NCBI GenBank assembly: GCA_026936325.1
Contig: JAPTHN010000075.1
Span: 1-64,000 of the forward strand
Reading direction: 5' to 3'
DNA: 64,000 nucleotides
Origin: Platynereis dumerilii
Taxonomy: Eukaryota > Annelida > Polychaeta > Phyllodocida > Nereididae
In this document: one piece after another, positions 1 through 10,775 of the stretch
Position numbering within the stretch: position 1 is the stretch's first letter
Layout: each line of letters begins with the position of its first letter
Made by a program: the position numbers and the translations under genes
Notes under the pieces: model-generated
Told to the model about the DNA's origin: nothing
Databases searched by the model: none
The model's input: only the letters and a program-made list of their open reading frames with translations

Positions 1-59
1 CCAATGACTGTCGCTTTCAGTGGCGTAACTGGGGGATCACGAGCGGGAGGGGGCACCTG

Positions 60-304
60 GGGGGGGGGTGCTATGGCTTTTACCCCGGACATACCTTTTT
101 TTTCATTAACGAAGCGTCGACTTACATTTCTTTTTTGCGCGGATGCGTGACAAACTTTTTCTTTGTAATTTTAGAATTGCGGTACCCTAGATACAACTGG
201 AAAAAAACTTTTTTTTTCCATGTGCTGAACAAACTATTTTTTTTTGGTGACAAATGGGAAACAAACTTTTTTTTTCACCAAAAAACCATAGCCCCCCCCC
301 CCCC
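60..304. repeat. Candidate small inverted-repeat element with G/C-tract ends
   Basis: The left end reads a G tract followed by TGCTATGG, and the right end reads CCATAG followed by a C tract, so the ends are imperfect inverted repeats of about 20 bp. Between them is AT-rich sequence with several copies of CAAACTTTTTTTT. No clear target-site duplication was found, so the boundaries are approximate. It may be a MITE or a simple-sequence expansion. Confidence 0.35.
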
Positions 305-483
305 AAGATCATCTGGTCGGCTGCTTATTAAATCTAGGCTAATAAGTTTTACCAAATAATGGGTCTACGCCAATGAAAAAGGGAGATAATGCCATCATCA
401 TAACGATCACATTGTGAGATTTTCCTAATTGTTTCAATTTCAAACAAAAAAACGAATTTATGATTCCTTTTATTTTGTTACAG

Positions 484-2310
484 AGCAACTTTTGTAAAGT
501 CCTATTCTCAGCGTCAAACAGAAGTATTATCGAACACTCTGAGCGCCATGACAGCAACAACTGAATCAACAACACAATCAACGACACAATCAACGACACA
601 GTCAACAACAATGTCAACGACACAGTCAACAACACAGTCAACAACAATGTCAACAACAATGTCAACGACACGGTCAACAGCATCTTCAACTTTATCTACA
701 ACGGTGTCATCATCAGCCAGCGCAATAATATGGAGTTGTGGTTTCGAAAACAATTTTTGTGGAGCTTCGCAGTCCGTAACTTCCTCAAACATGATGGAAT
801 TTGAGAGGCTCAATGATCGCACTCCTTCTTACCAAACTGGCCCCTACGCGGCTGCATCTGGGGATTATTACATCTACATTGAATGCACTGGCAGGGATTA
901 CAGAGACTATGCCATGTAAGCAGGGGGCGTAGATTTTTCATTTTTGTAAGGGTGGAGATTTCAGCAAACTGGCAGGGATTACAGCGATAATGCCATCTAA
1001 GCAGGAGGCGTAGATTTTTCTATTTTGTAAGGGGGAAGATTTCAGCGAACTGGCAGGGATTACAGCGATTATGCCATGTAAGCAGGGGGCGTAGATTTTT
1101 CAATTTTGTAAGGGGGAAGATTTCAGCGAACTGGCAGGGATTACAGCGATTATGCCATGTAAGCAGGGGGCGTAGATTTTTCATTTTTGTAAGGGGGAAG
1201 ATTTCAGCGAACTGGCAGGAATTACAGAGATTATGCCATGTAAGCAGGGGGTGTAGATTTTTCATTTTTGTAAGGAGGGAGATTTCAGCGGACGCAAACT
1301 TCGCACAAGCCCCAACAGCCGAAAGTTGCACACAATTTCAGGGGCCACTTATTTAAGGTTTCAGAAAGCAAATATAATATTATTTTAGATTATCTAAGAT
1401 AAGTTCTGAGACATAGGTCTGTAGCTTGTATTTTCTACGTAACAACCAACCTGTATCATGAAAAAAAAGAAGCAAAATATAACTAATTTATTTTATTGTA
1501 AACAGTTATATTTCAAATTCTAGAGGTTATAATCAAATCATATGATCAACCCTGTTAGCACATAAAACATGAGTTTTTCTAATTTGGTAACATTAAACAA
1601 ATTTCTAAAATATTCTAGATAGTCTGCCTGTTTAAGAGTAGTAATAATGTAGATTAAAAAAATTAATATTTTCAGGCTGACTCTCCCCGGTTCTCTGCAA
1701 GACGGTCAGTACTGCCTGAAATTTTCCTACCACATGTACGGTTATCACGTAAATGAGCTGAGTGTTCGCCTCAAATATCCTGGAGTATCTTCAACTGACG
1801 AAGTCTGGGCCAAGAACTGCCAGCAAGGAGATGTGTGGATCACTGACAATGTCAGTCTGAACATCACAAATAATGCTCAGGTAACTAGGGTCGCTTCGCA
1901 TAGAGCAAACCCACAGGAAAAAAGAGTACATTTGAATCGCTTGAATTACTAGTTAAATTACGCTTCATTTATACTCCCCATATGCAAATCCATACGCTCC
2001 AAATACGCTCCCTTGTAGAAAAGAATACGAAATTTTGCAGTACAATTGCAGTACATTTGGTAATTTAAATGATTCGAGCGCTTCAAATGTACTCTTTTTT
2101 CCTCTTGGAATGGTACACAGTGTTTTAAAAGTGTAGTATAAAAATCAAATTATTTTTTCTTTCCAGATTGTACTAGCAGCTATAAGAGGCAATGGTTACG
2201 CATCTGACATAGCAGTGGATGATGTCTCTCTGAGCACAGGCAGTTGTACGACAACATACGAGACTCCGGATAATTTGGACATTCTTAATTGCAATTACCA
2301 GGGACTCTAG
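484..2310 (+). CDS. MAM domain protein, last three exons (5' partial)
   Basis: Three exons join in frame: 484-915, 1676-1880 and 2167-2310 (TAG at 2308). The acceptor at 484 follows TTTGTTACAG, and the donors are AT|GTAAG and CAG|GTAACT. The first exon encodes a Thr/Ser/Gln stalk built from repeats such as TTQSTTQSTTMS, a likely O-glycosylated mucin-like spacer. It is followed by the MAM start (CGFENNFCG), TGPYAAASGDYYIYIE, CLKFSYHMYG and finally IRGNGYASDIAVDDVSL with the closing Cys. MAM domains (about 160 aa) are extracellular adhesion modules. No membrane segment or anchor follows; the protein ends about 20 residues after the MAM Cys, suggesting a secreted product or an N-terminal anchor. 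Upstream exons, including any signal peptide, lie before 484 or outside the window. The family is certain from the motif order; the specific protein is not recognised. Confidence 0.85.
890..1290 (+). repeat. 81-bp minisatellite duplicating an exon end and its splice donor
   Basis: Five tandem units start at about 890, 971, 1052, 1133 and 1214, each beginning GGCAGGGATTACAG. Every unit contains the last 26 or so bases of MAM exon 1, the donor GCCATGTAAG and about 50 bp of intron ending in TTTCAG. The first unit is the real exon boundary; the others lie in the intron. Each downstream unit has an in-frame stop (ATG TAA), so only the first donor yields the full MAM domain. Confidence 0.85.
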
Positions 2311-2372
2311 AATACCAGCCGATGTCTTGCTGTACAGAGTGTACAAACTTACAAACATTGTATAGAAATGTA

Positions 2373-2388
2373 AATAAATTGTAATAAA
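2373..2388 (+). terminator. Polyadenylation signals of the MAM gene
   Basis: Two overlapping-region AATAAA hexamers (2373-2378 and 2383-2388) lie 60-80 bp after the MAM stop codon, the expected position for a short 3' UTR. Confidence 0.6.
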
Positions 2389-2574
2389 AGATCAAATGAG
2401 AGGCTTTTATATATATTAGATCCACCACTGGCTTTTGATCATAGGAGTTGTATTGAACTATGTATAAACATGAATAAAGGTTGAATGGAGGGGAAAAGTA
2501 GAACCGGAAGGTGGCTGAAAGGCGCCTTATGTGAAAGGCATGGAGAAAACAGGAAGAAATTTGTATGAGAGGTG

Positions 2575-2784
2575 CATAGGCGTACGGGACGCGCAATTTT
2601 TGGGGGGGCGAGCGTCATTTGCCCGAAATTCGAGATCTGAATTTAATACCATCACTAATTTAAAATAGTTTTTACCTAATCATCTGCCCAAATTTTTTAG
2701 CCTTTTTGCCAGAATCTTACTGTTTCCCAAACTTTGGGGGGGGGGGCGACCGCCCCCCCTGCCCCCCCCTCCCATACGCCTATG
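2575..2784 (+). mobile_element. hAT-type MITE, copy 1 (CATAGGCGTAYGGG family)
   Basis: The 210-bp element begins CATAGGCGTACGGG and ends with the inverted complement CCCATACGCCTATG. It is flanked by a perfect 8-bp duplication GAGAGGTG (2567-2574 and 2785-2792). An 8-bp duplication with short inverted ends is typical of hAT transposons. The inside has G and C homopolymer tracts and no coding capacity. A second copy in the opposite orientation is at 18574-18837. Confidence 0.9.
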
Positions 2785-2792
2785 GAGAGGTG

Positions 2793-3470
2793 GGAAGAAG
2801 TGTCAGCTCTAGGTGGTGCATACACTGCACAGTCATATTATATAGCAGTCAGGTGAAAATGAGAACTGCATGCTGCTGCCACCTGGCACAAAGTTAGTTT
2901 TTGATGCTTCAGCATAGCAGCTCAAAAGAAAACTATAGATCCAATTTCATGGCACATTCACAAAATTTCTATTAAACATTGAGGTAAACCAGAGTAAGAC
3001 TCAGCTATCACATTTCTAAAGAAGTTGACAAGGCCATCAGCATGCTCAGAAACAGTCCTGGTTTCTTCCAGACAAAATTTTGTGAGTTCCCCACACCCAG
3101 TTTATGTGGATCGCTCTCTGGAGCTTGCGGGATTTCACACTAGCCACTATGTGGCCACACAAGACTGCATATGTTCTGCCAAGGCTGGTCAAAAAAGAAA
3201 CAAAAAGCAGGATGGTGGAATCCATGTCAAGTAAATAATTCTCAGCGACTAAAATTTTTTTAGGAAAATCATTTATACATAAATATAATGTCTGAGAAAA
3301 ATAAATCTTGGCAATTCCACACATTCAATGACCAATTTTAGAACTTTGAATCCTGACACTTTGAAAATCCAAATTATTCCAGCATTTTGATCAAGAGTGT
3401 AGTTACACCAAAGTACAGGTTTTTAGTTACTTAATTGACAACATGAAGACAGTTCATCTCTATTGTTGAA
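2793..3470. other. Intergenic stretch without recognised feature
   Basis: About 680 bp between the first MITE and the 77-bp minisatellite. Short open frames on both strands show no domain or splice structure. I see nothing to annotate. Confidence 0.5.
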
Positions 3471-3477
3471 GAAAGAC

Positions 3478-4660
3478 GAGATAAGTGACCATCAGAAGGG
3501 CATTAATGTCCAAACTCCAAAGTATCAAAAGAAGGTTGTGTCTACAATTTTAAAGTAGATGAAGTTGAGTTACGATCAGTAGGACATTAATTTCCAAAGT
3601 ATCAAAAGAATGTTGTGTCTCCAATGTCACAGCACAGGGAGTTGAGTGACCATCAGTAGGGCATTAATCTCCAAAGTATCAAAAGAAGGTTGTGTCTCCA
3701 ATGTCAAAGTACAGGGATTTGAGTGACCATCAGAAGGGCATTAATCTCCAAAGTATCAAAAGGAGGTTGTGTCTCCAATGTCAAAGTAGATGGAGTTGAG
3801 TGACCATCAGTAGGGCATTAATCTCCAAAGTATCAAAAGAAGGTTGTGTCTCCAATGTTAAAGTACAGGGAGTTGAGTGACCATCAGAAGGGCATTAATC
3901 TCCAAAGTATCAAAAGGAGGTTGTGTCTCCAATGTTAAAGTAGATGGAGTTGAGTGACCATCAGAAGGGCATTAATCTCCAAAGTATCAAAAGGAGGTTG
4001 TGTCTCCAATGTCAAAGTACAGGGAGTTGAGTGACCATCAGAAGGGCATTAATCTCCAAAGTATCAAAAGGAGGTTGTGTCTCCAATGTCAAAGTAGATG
4101 GAGTTGAGTGACCATCAGAAGGGCATTAATCTCCAAAGTATCAAAAGGAGGTTGTGTCTCCAATGTTAAAGTAGATGGAGTTGAGTGACCATCAGAAGGG
4201 CATTAATATCCAAAGTATCAAAAAGAGGTTGTGTCTCCAATGATAAAGTACAGGGAGTTGAGTGACCATCAATCTCCAAAGTAACAAAAGGAGGTTGTGT
4301 CTCCAATGTCATAGGATGGAGTTGAGTGACCATAAGAAGGGCATTAATCTCCAAAGTAACAAAAGGAGGTTGTGTCTCCAATGTCAAAGGATGGAGTTGA
4401 GTGACCATTAGAAGGGCATTAATCTCCAAAGTATCAAAAGGAGGTTGTGTCTCCAATGTCAAAGTAGATGGAGTTGAGTGACCATCAGAAGGGCATTAAT
4501 CTCCAAAGTATCAAAAGGAGGTTGTGTCTCCAATGTTAAAGTACAGGGAGTTGAGTGACCATCAGAAGGGCATTAATCTCCAAAGTATCAAAAAGAGGTT
4601 GTGTCTCCAATGTTAAAGTACAGGCTGAGTGACCATCAGAAGGGCATTAATCTCCAAAGT
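3478..4660. repeat. 77-bp minisatellite, about 15 copies
   Basis: Units read roughly GGAGTTGAGTGACCATCAG, then GGGCATTAATCTCCAAAG, then AAAGGAGGTTGTGTCTCC. The spacing measured between two GTTGTGTCTCC sites (3767 and 3844) is 77 bp. The first two units are degenerate, and a few later units have short deletions. Open frames across it (for example 4166-4462 on the minus strand) are by-products of the repeat. Confidence 0.95.
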
Positions 4661-4913
4661 TGGCCGATCAAAAAATGTGTTTTATACTATTGAAAAAAAA
4701 AAGCAGTGTGTTCAAGTAACAAATCAACCAAAATTTTTTTTCCCTTAGCTGACAGGAAAATTTAATTTGTATTTCTCAATTCTCTTAAAACTTGGCAAGA
4801 AACTATTTCTGTAAAGACTGTAAAAAGCTCCAATATGACAATTAGGGGGCAACCATTTACTTCTCAGTTTTCCTCGGGGGGAAATTAAAATTATTTATTG
4901 CAACGTGTGAAAT

Positions 4914-5075
4914 CAGTGGGGTCATTTTCAAAATAAAGTGGTGGGGCATTGACAACTTTTAAAATTTTTTTGCATTGGCACAGCAGAGTTACGGAAGCTC
5001 TGATTTTTTTACCCTTTTTTTGGAAAAAATGGTGGGGCATATGCCCCACCAGCCCCATAGGAACTGACGCCACTG
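4914..5075. mobile_element. hAT-type MITE (CAGTGGNGTCA ends)
   Basis: The 162-bp insertion begins CAGTGGGGTCA and ends TGACGCCACTG. It is flanked by TGTGAAAT (4906-4913) and TGCGAAAT (5076-5083), an 8-bp duplication with one mismatch. A CAGTGGCGT start and 8-bp TSD fit hAT. The interior contains GTGGGGCAT and ATGCCCCAC in inverted order. It interrupts older AT-rich repeat sequence. Confidence 0.75.
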
Positions 5076-5120
5076 TGCGAAATCCCCAAATATTCATTCC
5101 AAAATCAAGCAACACCTTGT

Positions 5121-5259
5121 CAAGAAATACCCCTGACAGAAATTATTTATTTCAAGACTTACCCAATGAATTTATTTATTTCCCCAAAACTGACAGGAAA
5201 TCATTAATTTAAAAAAAATCCAAGGCCCACAACCAGATATGAAATGGTCTTCCCCTAAT
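5121..5259. repeat. Dispersed repeat fragment, partner of 46064-46199
   Basis: The stretch from CAAGAAATACCCCTGACAG to GAAATGGTCTTCCCCTAAT aligns with 46064-46199 (AAGAAATACCCC through AAATGGTGGCCCCCTTAG), sharing ATTTATTT(C) blocks and AAAAATCCAAG. It is a non-coding dispersed family of unknown class. Confidence 0.6.
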
Positions 5260-5356
5260 CTGTCCAGCTCTTACTCGTGAGCTACTCAGAGGCAGAGTTT
5301 CATTTTTACACTTTCCCGCCAGAGTCCGCTAAAACCAAATCCCGAAATCCGTATTC

Positions 5357-6734
5357 TTCTTCTTCTTCTGTTACGCTCTTCCGTCTTTCGACATAGCGCG
5401 GCGCACCACAACCTTCCAAATACTTCTATTTTTAGCTAACTGCTCATGATCAAAACATTCATATGTGTAATTATTCCTACCATTACCATTTACAACTGTA
5501 ACATTTATACTTAGCTTATCAAGATCTTTGTCCACTAATTTCAGCCAGGTCTGTTTCTGCCCTCCCCTTGGTTTTTGAACATATTTTCTCGCTTCTCTTA
5601 GCGCTCCCTTTGCTGGGGTTTCTTCCGGTAGTCTCAATAAATGTCCATACCACTGTAATCTTCTTTCTTTAACACTCTTACTCCATGGATTTAACTTGGT
5701 TCTTCTGTACAATTCTTCGTTTGATATCCTATCTTGCCATGTTATTTCTAGGATCTTTCGCAGCATTTTTCTTTGAAATACGTCAACGTCATTCTCTATT
5801 TGTTTAGTCACTGTCCATAACTCGCAGTTGTATAAAAATATACTTTCTACGTGACTACGGAAAAGTCTGATTTTAACCTTTTTCGACACTTTCTTGCTTT
5901 CCAAGATTTTCTTCAACTGGTTGTAAGCAGCTATGGCTAAAATTTTTCTCCTGTTAATGTCATTTCTTGTGTCTAGAAGGCTTCCTAAATATTTGCATTT
6001 TTTCCAGCTTTCGTCTTCTCCCCTTTTAACTTCATATTCTTCTGTTTTACCATCATTCACTTGTAAATTTTTCTCTTTTAAAATGACTGGGACAGTTTTT
6101 CTGATATCTTCAATTCTTTCTTTATCATTCGTTATCCATGCTGTATCATCTGCGTATTGTTGATCAATCATCAATAGTCTACTGCTGTATTTTGTATATC
6201 TGTGATCTTCAATGTGTGGTGGTATCATAATTCCTTGCGTTGATTTCAGAGCTTCGGCTAAATATATAATGAAGAAGATTGGACTCAGACAATCACCCTG
6301 TGGTACACCCACATTTGTGACAATCTCTTCTCCTAAAGTTTTCCCTATTCTGACCCTCAGCTTGACGTCTTCTATCAAAATCTTGATCATGTGCAATTCA
6401 TCTTCATTTAGTATTTCTTTCAAAGTTTTCATCAGTTCAGATCTCCTAACTGTATCGAACGCTTTTGACATGTCCAGCATAAGTAGAATAATTGAATAAT
6501 CTTGCGATGTTATCGCCTTCTCTGCTAGTATCTTGAAACTGAAAACTAGTTCTGTGGTACTTCGTCCTTTCTGGTAAGCTGCTTGAGTTGATGGTATTTT
6601 CTCTAGAAACTTGTTTAGACATCTCTTCAACATACATATCGCCAGAATTTTCCTCAGTATTGATAATAAGATGATTGGCCTAAGATTTCCGGGGGGACCT
6701 GCTTTTTTCCCTGTTTTTGCAGTGGAACGAGAAC
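5357..6734 (-). mobile_element. 5'-truncated non-LTR retrotransposon (LINE), reverse transcriptase part
   Basis: On the minus strand a long frame (6633 down to 5371) encodes reverse transcriptase: PIILLSILRKILA near the start, QAAYQKGRST, LMLDMSKAFDTV, GVPQGDCLSPIFF, the catalytic QQYADDTAW and a C-terminal region with FQRKMLRKILEITW and RRLQWYGHLLRLPEETP. That C-terminus resembles RTE-like elements, but the clade is uncertain. The frame extends upstream to about 6734 as VPLQKQGKK after a one-base shift in an A run near 6703-6709. There is no endonuclease, so the copy is 5'-truncated. The 3' end is a (GAA)n tail, and both sides carry the 12-bp duplication AAATCCGTATTC (5345-5356 and 6735-6746). 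Only one evident frame break suggests a fairly recent insertion. Confidence 0.9.
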
Positions 6735-6746
6735 AAATCCGTATTC

Positions 6747-6860
6747 ATGGCCCGTGAATTATACCCGTCAGTTTTCAAGACAACAAAGTTTGAAGAAGTG
6801 TGGAGCGGTGTTAAAGGTGAAAACAAGTGTATTTACCTGCCTAGAGGTACTAAATTTTAA
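6747..6860 (+). CDS. Possible short coding first exon (weak)
   Basis: An ATG directly after the right-hand LINE duplication opens a 37-codon frame starting MARELYPSVFKTTKFEEVW and ending in TAA at 6858. Two possible donors lie inside it: AAAG|GTGAAA and AGAG|GTACTA. If it is an exon, the LINE has landed 12 bp upstream of its start codon. No downstream exon was found and no family is recognised. It could be chance. Confidence 0.2.
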   Translation: MARELYPSVFKTTKFEEVWSGVKGENKCIYLPRGTKF

Positions 6861-7380
6861 TTTGAAATGCAGAGACTTACTTAAAGAACAAACGAAGTGT
6901 GAATTCCACAGCTGAAATGCGCTGTCAGATGAGAAAACGTCGTTTGTTGACGAAAATTTTGTTGGCGCTCAGATTCGCCATTTTGAAATTGCGGATTGCA
7001 AAGGTCGGGGTCCGCTTGCTGAATAAACAAAGTAACCAATAGAGAACCCTCAGGAATAAAAGAAGTTCCTTGCCTGGAGTACAACATTATTGTTTGAATA
7101 TGCATCCGAATCTTGAAATTGGAAAAACTTTGAATTTAGATCTTTATCAGATCATCTATATTTTTACTGTGACGTCATAGATCTGAACATAGAGGTCTAG
7201 CGACCTGCGTTCAGTATTTTACTTATAAACTTACTTATCTCATGTCTAGGCACATTTTTTCCCTGATATTGAAGTTTTCCCTGGTAAATACCAAATCAGA
7301 GAGGAAATATGTGGGCATTCAGAGGGACAAATATCAGTACACCCAATCACAGCTCTTCAATAAATTGGCTAACAGGGATA

Positions 7381-10292
7381 CCGTACTTGAGGGCATTATC
7401 AGCAGGGGGTATTATCAGCACCCCTGGAAGTTTTTGCTTGTTTGCAGCTTGGTCAAGCGCACATGTCTTGGTGCCAAAACTCCTTAATGTTCATGAGGCA
7501 ATTCTTACAGGATTTTGGTAGTCATTACAACCTAACTAAGCGCCTAACTGGCTTCATGTCACATGTTTCTGCACAAGAAATAACGCCTCACTTTTAAAAT
7601 TGTCATTTTTAACTCCCGAGATAAAAGGACGTTATGTTGTGTTGACCGTCCCAATCAGCTGAAACAGGAAGTATTAGTAGGGCTCTGGAAATGGGTCCCA
7701 AACATTAGGTCCTATCCCTTTCAAGGCATTAGGCCCATTTTTGAGAAATTATGCATTGCACTGTCCAAATGGGGGATGTGGGTTGAAGAGGTAACCCGTA
7801 AAAGTAGAATGGAGGGTATTATCAGCACCTACCCAGGCCTCTATTCAAGGGGGGCCTCTATTCGAGGGGGGTCCTTTATTTGAGTATATATATATATGGC
7901 AAATGCATTGGAATGGTACCCGGTCAATCCGCCCTGAGACTACCCGCCTCGCTACTACCCGCCTCAATAGAACTCGCCCTGGCGCCAGCCCGCCCCAAGG
8001 CAGCCTGTCCGGTACATTGCCAGCCGTGACCCCCGCCTGGTGGTAACCCCAATGCCCGTCTCCTCAGCCCCCCTGCAACAAGCAGCACTCTCCAGACCAT
8101 ATGCTGTTTGATTGGCAAAAATAACCTGGCACATAATGCATTCTACATTAAGTTTATTACAAAAAATCCAATTGACTTTGACAAAAAGCACCAGTGACTA
8201 GTTGATCCTAACTGAGTTGAAAATGAAATTAACAGACTTTCAAATTAAATTTTAACTAATTCCTGATGGAAGACCTTAATTGGGCCTGCATGCTGAAGAT
8301 CTTACAAGCTACGATAGACCTATACATAGACCTAGTTATAATCATAGGGGTTTTAAGGCAATGATCTCAACTCATAATATACATATGCTAGCTATAAGTT
8401 ATTAATCAGTGTTTGAAAACAACAGACAAGTTAATTGGTTGTTGAAATGTAATGAAGAAAATGTAAAATGCTTGTATAAATAAACAAATACGGGAATTGG
8501 CCATTTATAGAGACAGTATTGATAAATGGTTGCTAGACACAAGTCAATGTAAAATTAATAAATTATCATTGAAGATTTGTGTTTAGGCTAGTCCAGCTGT
8601 TATGATTTACATGTAATTAATTTTTTTTTCGCTTGTTTTTAATTATTTTACATTTTAAATTCTTACTGCTTTGTACATATTTTTAATGTACAAATAAAGA
8701 CATATATTTCACAATAAAAATCGTACAGAAACAGGTAAGAATTTTAAGTCTTTACAGATGAGAACAGAGATGCATGATTCTGTTATTTATTTACACTGCA
8801 TTGGATATTTTGATAATTTAATTGGTATTTGGGCTAACAGCAATTAAATTAGGAGTACATCAATACAATCAATTGTTGTCCAAAAGGTGTGAACGCATTG
8901 GCAGCGGGTCTATTCCATTGATGCTATTGTTTAATTGCCATTCATTACATAATTACAGATAACGTGTCAATTGGATATTTTCACGTCTGTTTAAAAATAA
9001 ATGCTCAAGGAGCTAGGCTTTATATCTATAGCTGGTAAAAAATGCTTTAGCCAGATTTGTTAAAGTTGTCAAAAAATCTTAGCCAATTTGCTAAAACTTG
9101 GGAAAAACAGTTGTATTTTCCGATTTTCTTTCTGCCAGATTGAGATTGAATTAGCTAGCATTTTTCTAAAGTTCTGGTGAATGCTAAAGCCCAGCCAGGA
9201 GTGAGATCATTTCATCATTTTAAAACTCAAATAGCAATTATTTATTACTTTTTCTTTTGAGGGTGATTAAATAAAAGCGTGAAGAAAGTGGGCCTACTCC
9301 ACAATTTCATAGTAAAACCAGCAATTCAAAGAGTGTAATTTGGCATGACAAAATACTGATTGACATAGAAACATCTAAAGATGGATTGATATTTTTCTCT
9401 TTCTTTTTTTTTGTAGGCCTACTCAGACTGGCTAGATATAGGCCTCTGTAATTATGTCACTCCATAACTTTATTAATGTCTGTTGTTCGTCTGAACTTAA
9501 ATATTGCTGTTTATTTATTGGCAGATACCCATTTCCTAATGATATCGAGCAACACTGGCTGACTTGTATCAAGCAACACTGGCTGATTTGCAACTTACGT
9601 AACTGATAAGCAACACTATGACCGCACAGTTTAATATCACTGCCAATAATTATAATTGATGTAATTATATAGGGGCGGGTCGGAGGCAGGGCGGGTAGTA
9701 CGGAGGCGGGTAATAGTGGGGCGGGTTTTGCCGAGGCGGGGAGTGGCTGGGCGAGTAGTCCCAAGGCGGGTGCACTGGAAACCATAGGAATAGCAGTAGC
9801 ATTTTGATATCTTACACCTTACAACTGTATTAGATTCCCACAAGTACATTACACCATATATTCAGTTTTACTTGAATTAATTCCACATTTCTATCTTATT
9901 AGCAGCACAATCAGACCTATGGCCTGAGTTGTGCTGTTACAAGGAATGGGTGACAGAGAGCCCCCACTAGGTGAGAAAATTATTCTATCCAAAATGGGTT
10001 CATTGGCTGCACTATCTGACACTTTTAACAATGCTACTAAGCACAAAACTGTTTAAAATACCATCCATGTGCTGATAATACCCTCACTATGCTGATAATA
10101 CCCTCCAATAACTGTATCTACATTTAGGTCCCCACCGGTACTGGAACAAGACTGACTGGGACTGTTGTCTGATGGGATTTTGCAAAATGGTTATGCTAGT
10201 TCCCAGAATGTTTGTATGGTGGCATTTGACCAAGTTTTGGTATTTCCATGAACTCCTTTTGCTTAAGGTGCTGATAATACCCTCAAGTACGG
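7381..10292. mobile_element. 2.9-kb TA-flanked DNA transposon, non-autonomous
   Basis: The left end CCGTACTTGAGGGCATTATC and the right end GATAATACCCTCAAGTACGG are inverted repeats of about 24 bp, each next to TA (7379-7380 and 10293-10294). TA target duplication fits the Tc1/mariner type. The subterminal motif GGGTATTATCAGCAC recurs inside both ends (around 7410, 7815, 10070, 10090 and 10270), as expected for transposase-binding sites. No transposase frame is visible. A GC-rich inverted array pair is nested inside. Confidence 0.75.
7925..9780. repeat. Inverted pair of CCCGCC arrays
   Basis: Positions 7925-8080 hold repeated CTACCCGCCTC-like units, and 9670-9775 hold the inverted form (GAGGCGGGTAGT). 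The 1.6 kb between them is AT-rich and non-coding. This may be a nested element with degenerate GC-rich inverted ends inside the 2.9-kb element. The exact termini and target duplication were not resolved. Confidence 0.5.
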
Positions 10293-10579
10293 TATATTAA
10301 TTTATTCATTAGGTGTCAGGGATATACTGAAACTGACAAATCAGAAATCAGCATTGCCTCATTTGCATACTACAATCAACAAAAAGACGTTGTATATGAC
10401 CATCTGTATACCATGCTTATTAGCATAACATGCCAACATCTTCTTGATTGTTATGATTTAAGGCAATTAAGTACTGCCAATTAAGATTATTGATTTTTAG
10501 TTGCTTTCACATTAAGTGCTTCAAACTGTTTTACATTCAAATAAAATTAAAGTACAAAAAAAAAGACATGGGATAAAAA

Positions 10580-10720
10580 GGTTACATCATGGGTGGGGGC
10601 AGTATATCCCCTGTATAGTCACCCTTGACCCAGGATATCCCGAGACCCTTCGGGTCTCGGGATATACCGGGTCTCGGGTGACTATACCGGGGATATACTG
10701 CCCCCACCCATGATATAACC
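10580..10720. repeat. 140-bp palindrome (fold-back element)
   Basis: The sequence starts GGTTACATCATGGGTGGGGG and ends CCCCCACCCATGATATAACC. Its two halves are near-perfect inverted repeats meeting at the tetraloop in GAGACCCTTCGGGTCTC. Transcribed, it would form one long hairpin. It has no coding potential and looks like a fold-back MITE; the target duplication is unclear. Confidence 0.8.
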
Positions 10721-10775
10721 TCATATTATAAACTTATAGTAGATAATGACCTTCATCATTCTGGGGATGATGCTC

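Noticed and set aside
339-822. Minus-strand frames rich in Val/Asp or Leu/Thr over the Thr-rich stalk
   Set aside because: They are antisense products of the short ACAACACAATCAACG repeats; the plus strand has the MAM gene with splice sites.
1020-1331. 103-codon minus-strand frame with repeats
   Set aside because: It exists only because the 81-bp minisatellite unit length is divisible by three.
4166-4462. 98-codon repetitive minus-strand frame
   Set aside because: Created by the 77-bp minisatellite; broken by normal unit length changes and without start context.
3478-4660. CRISPR-like array
   Set aside because: The whole 77-bp unit is repeated with no unique spacers, and the setting is a eukaryotic genome.
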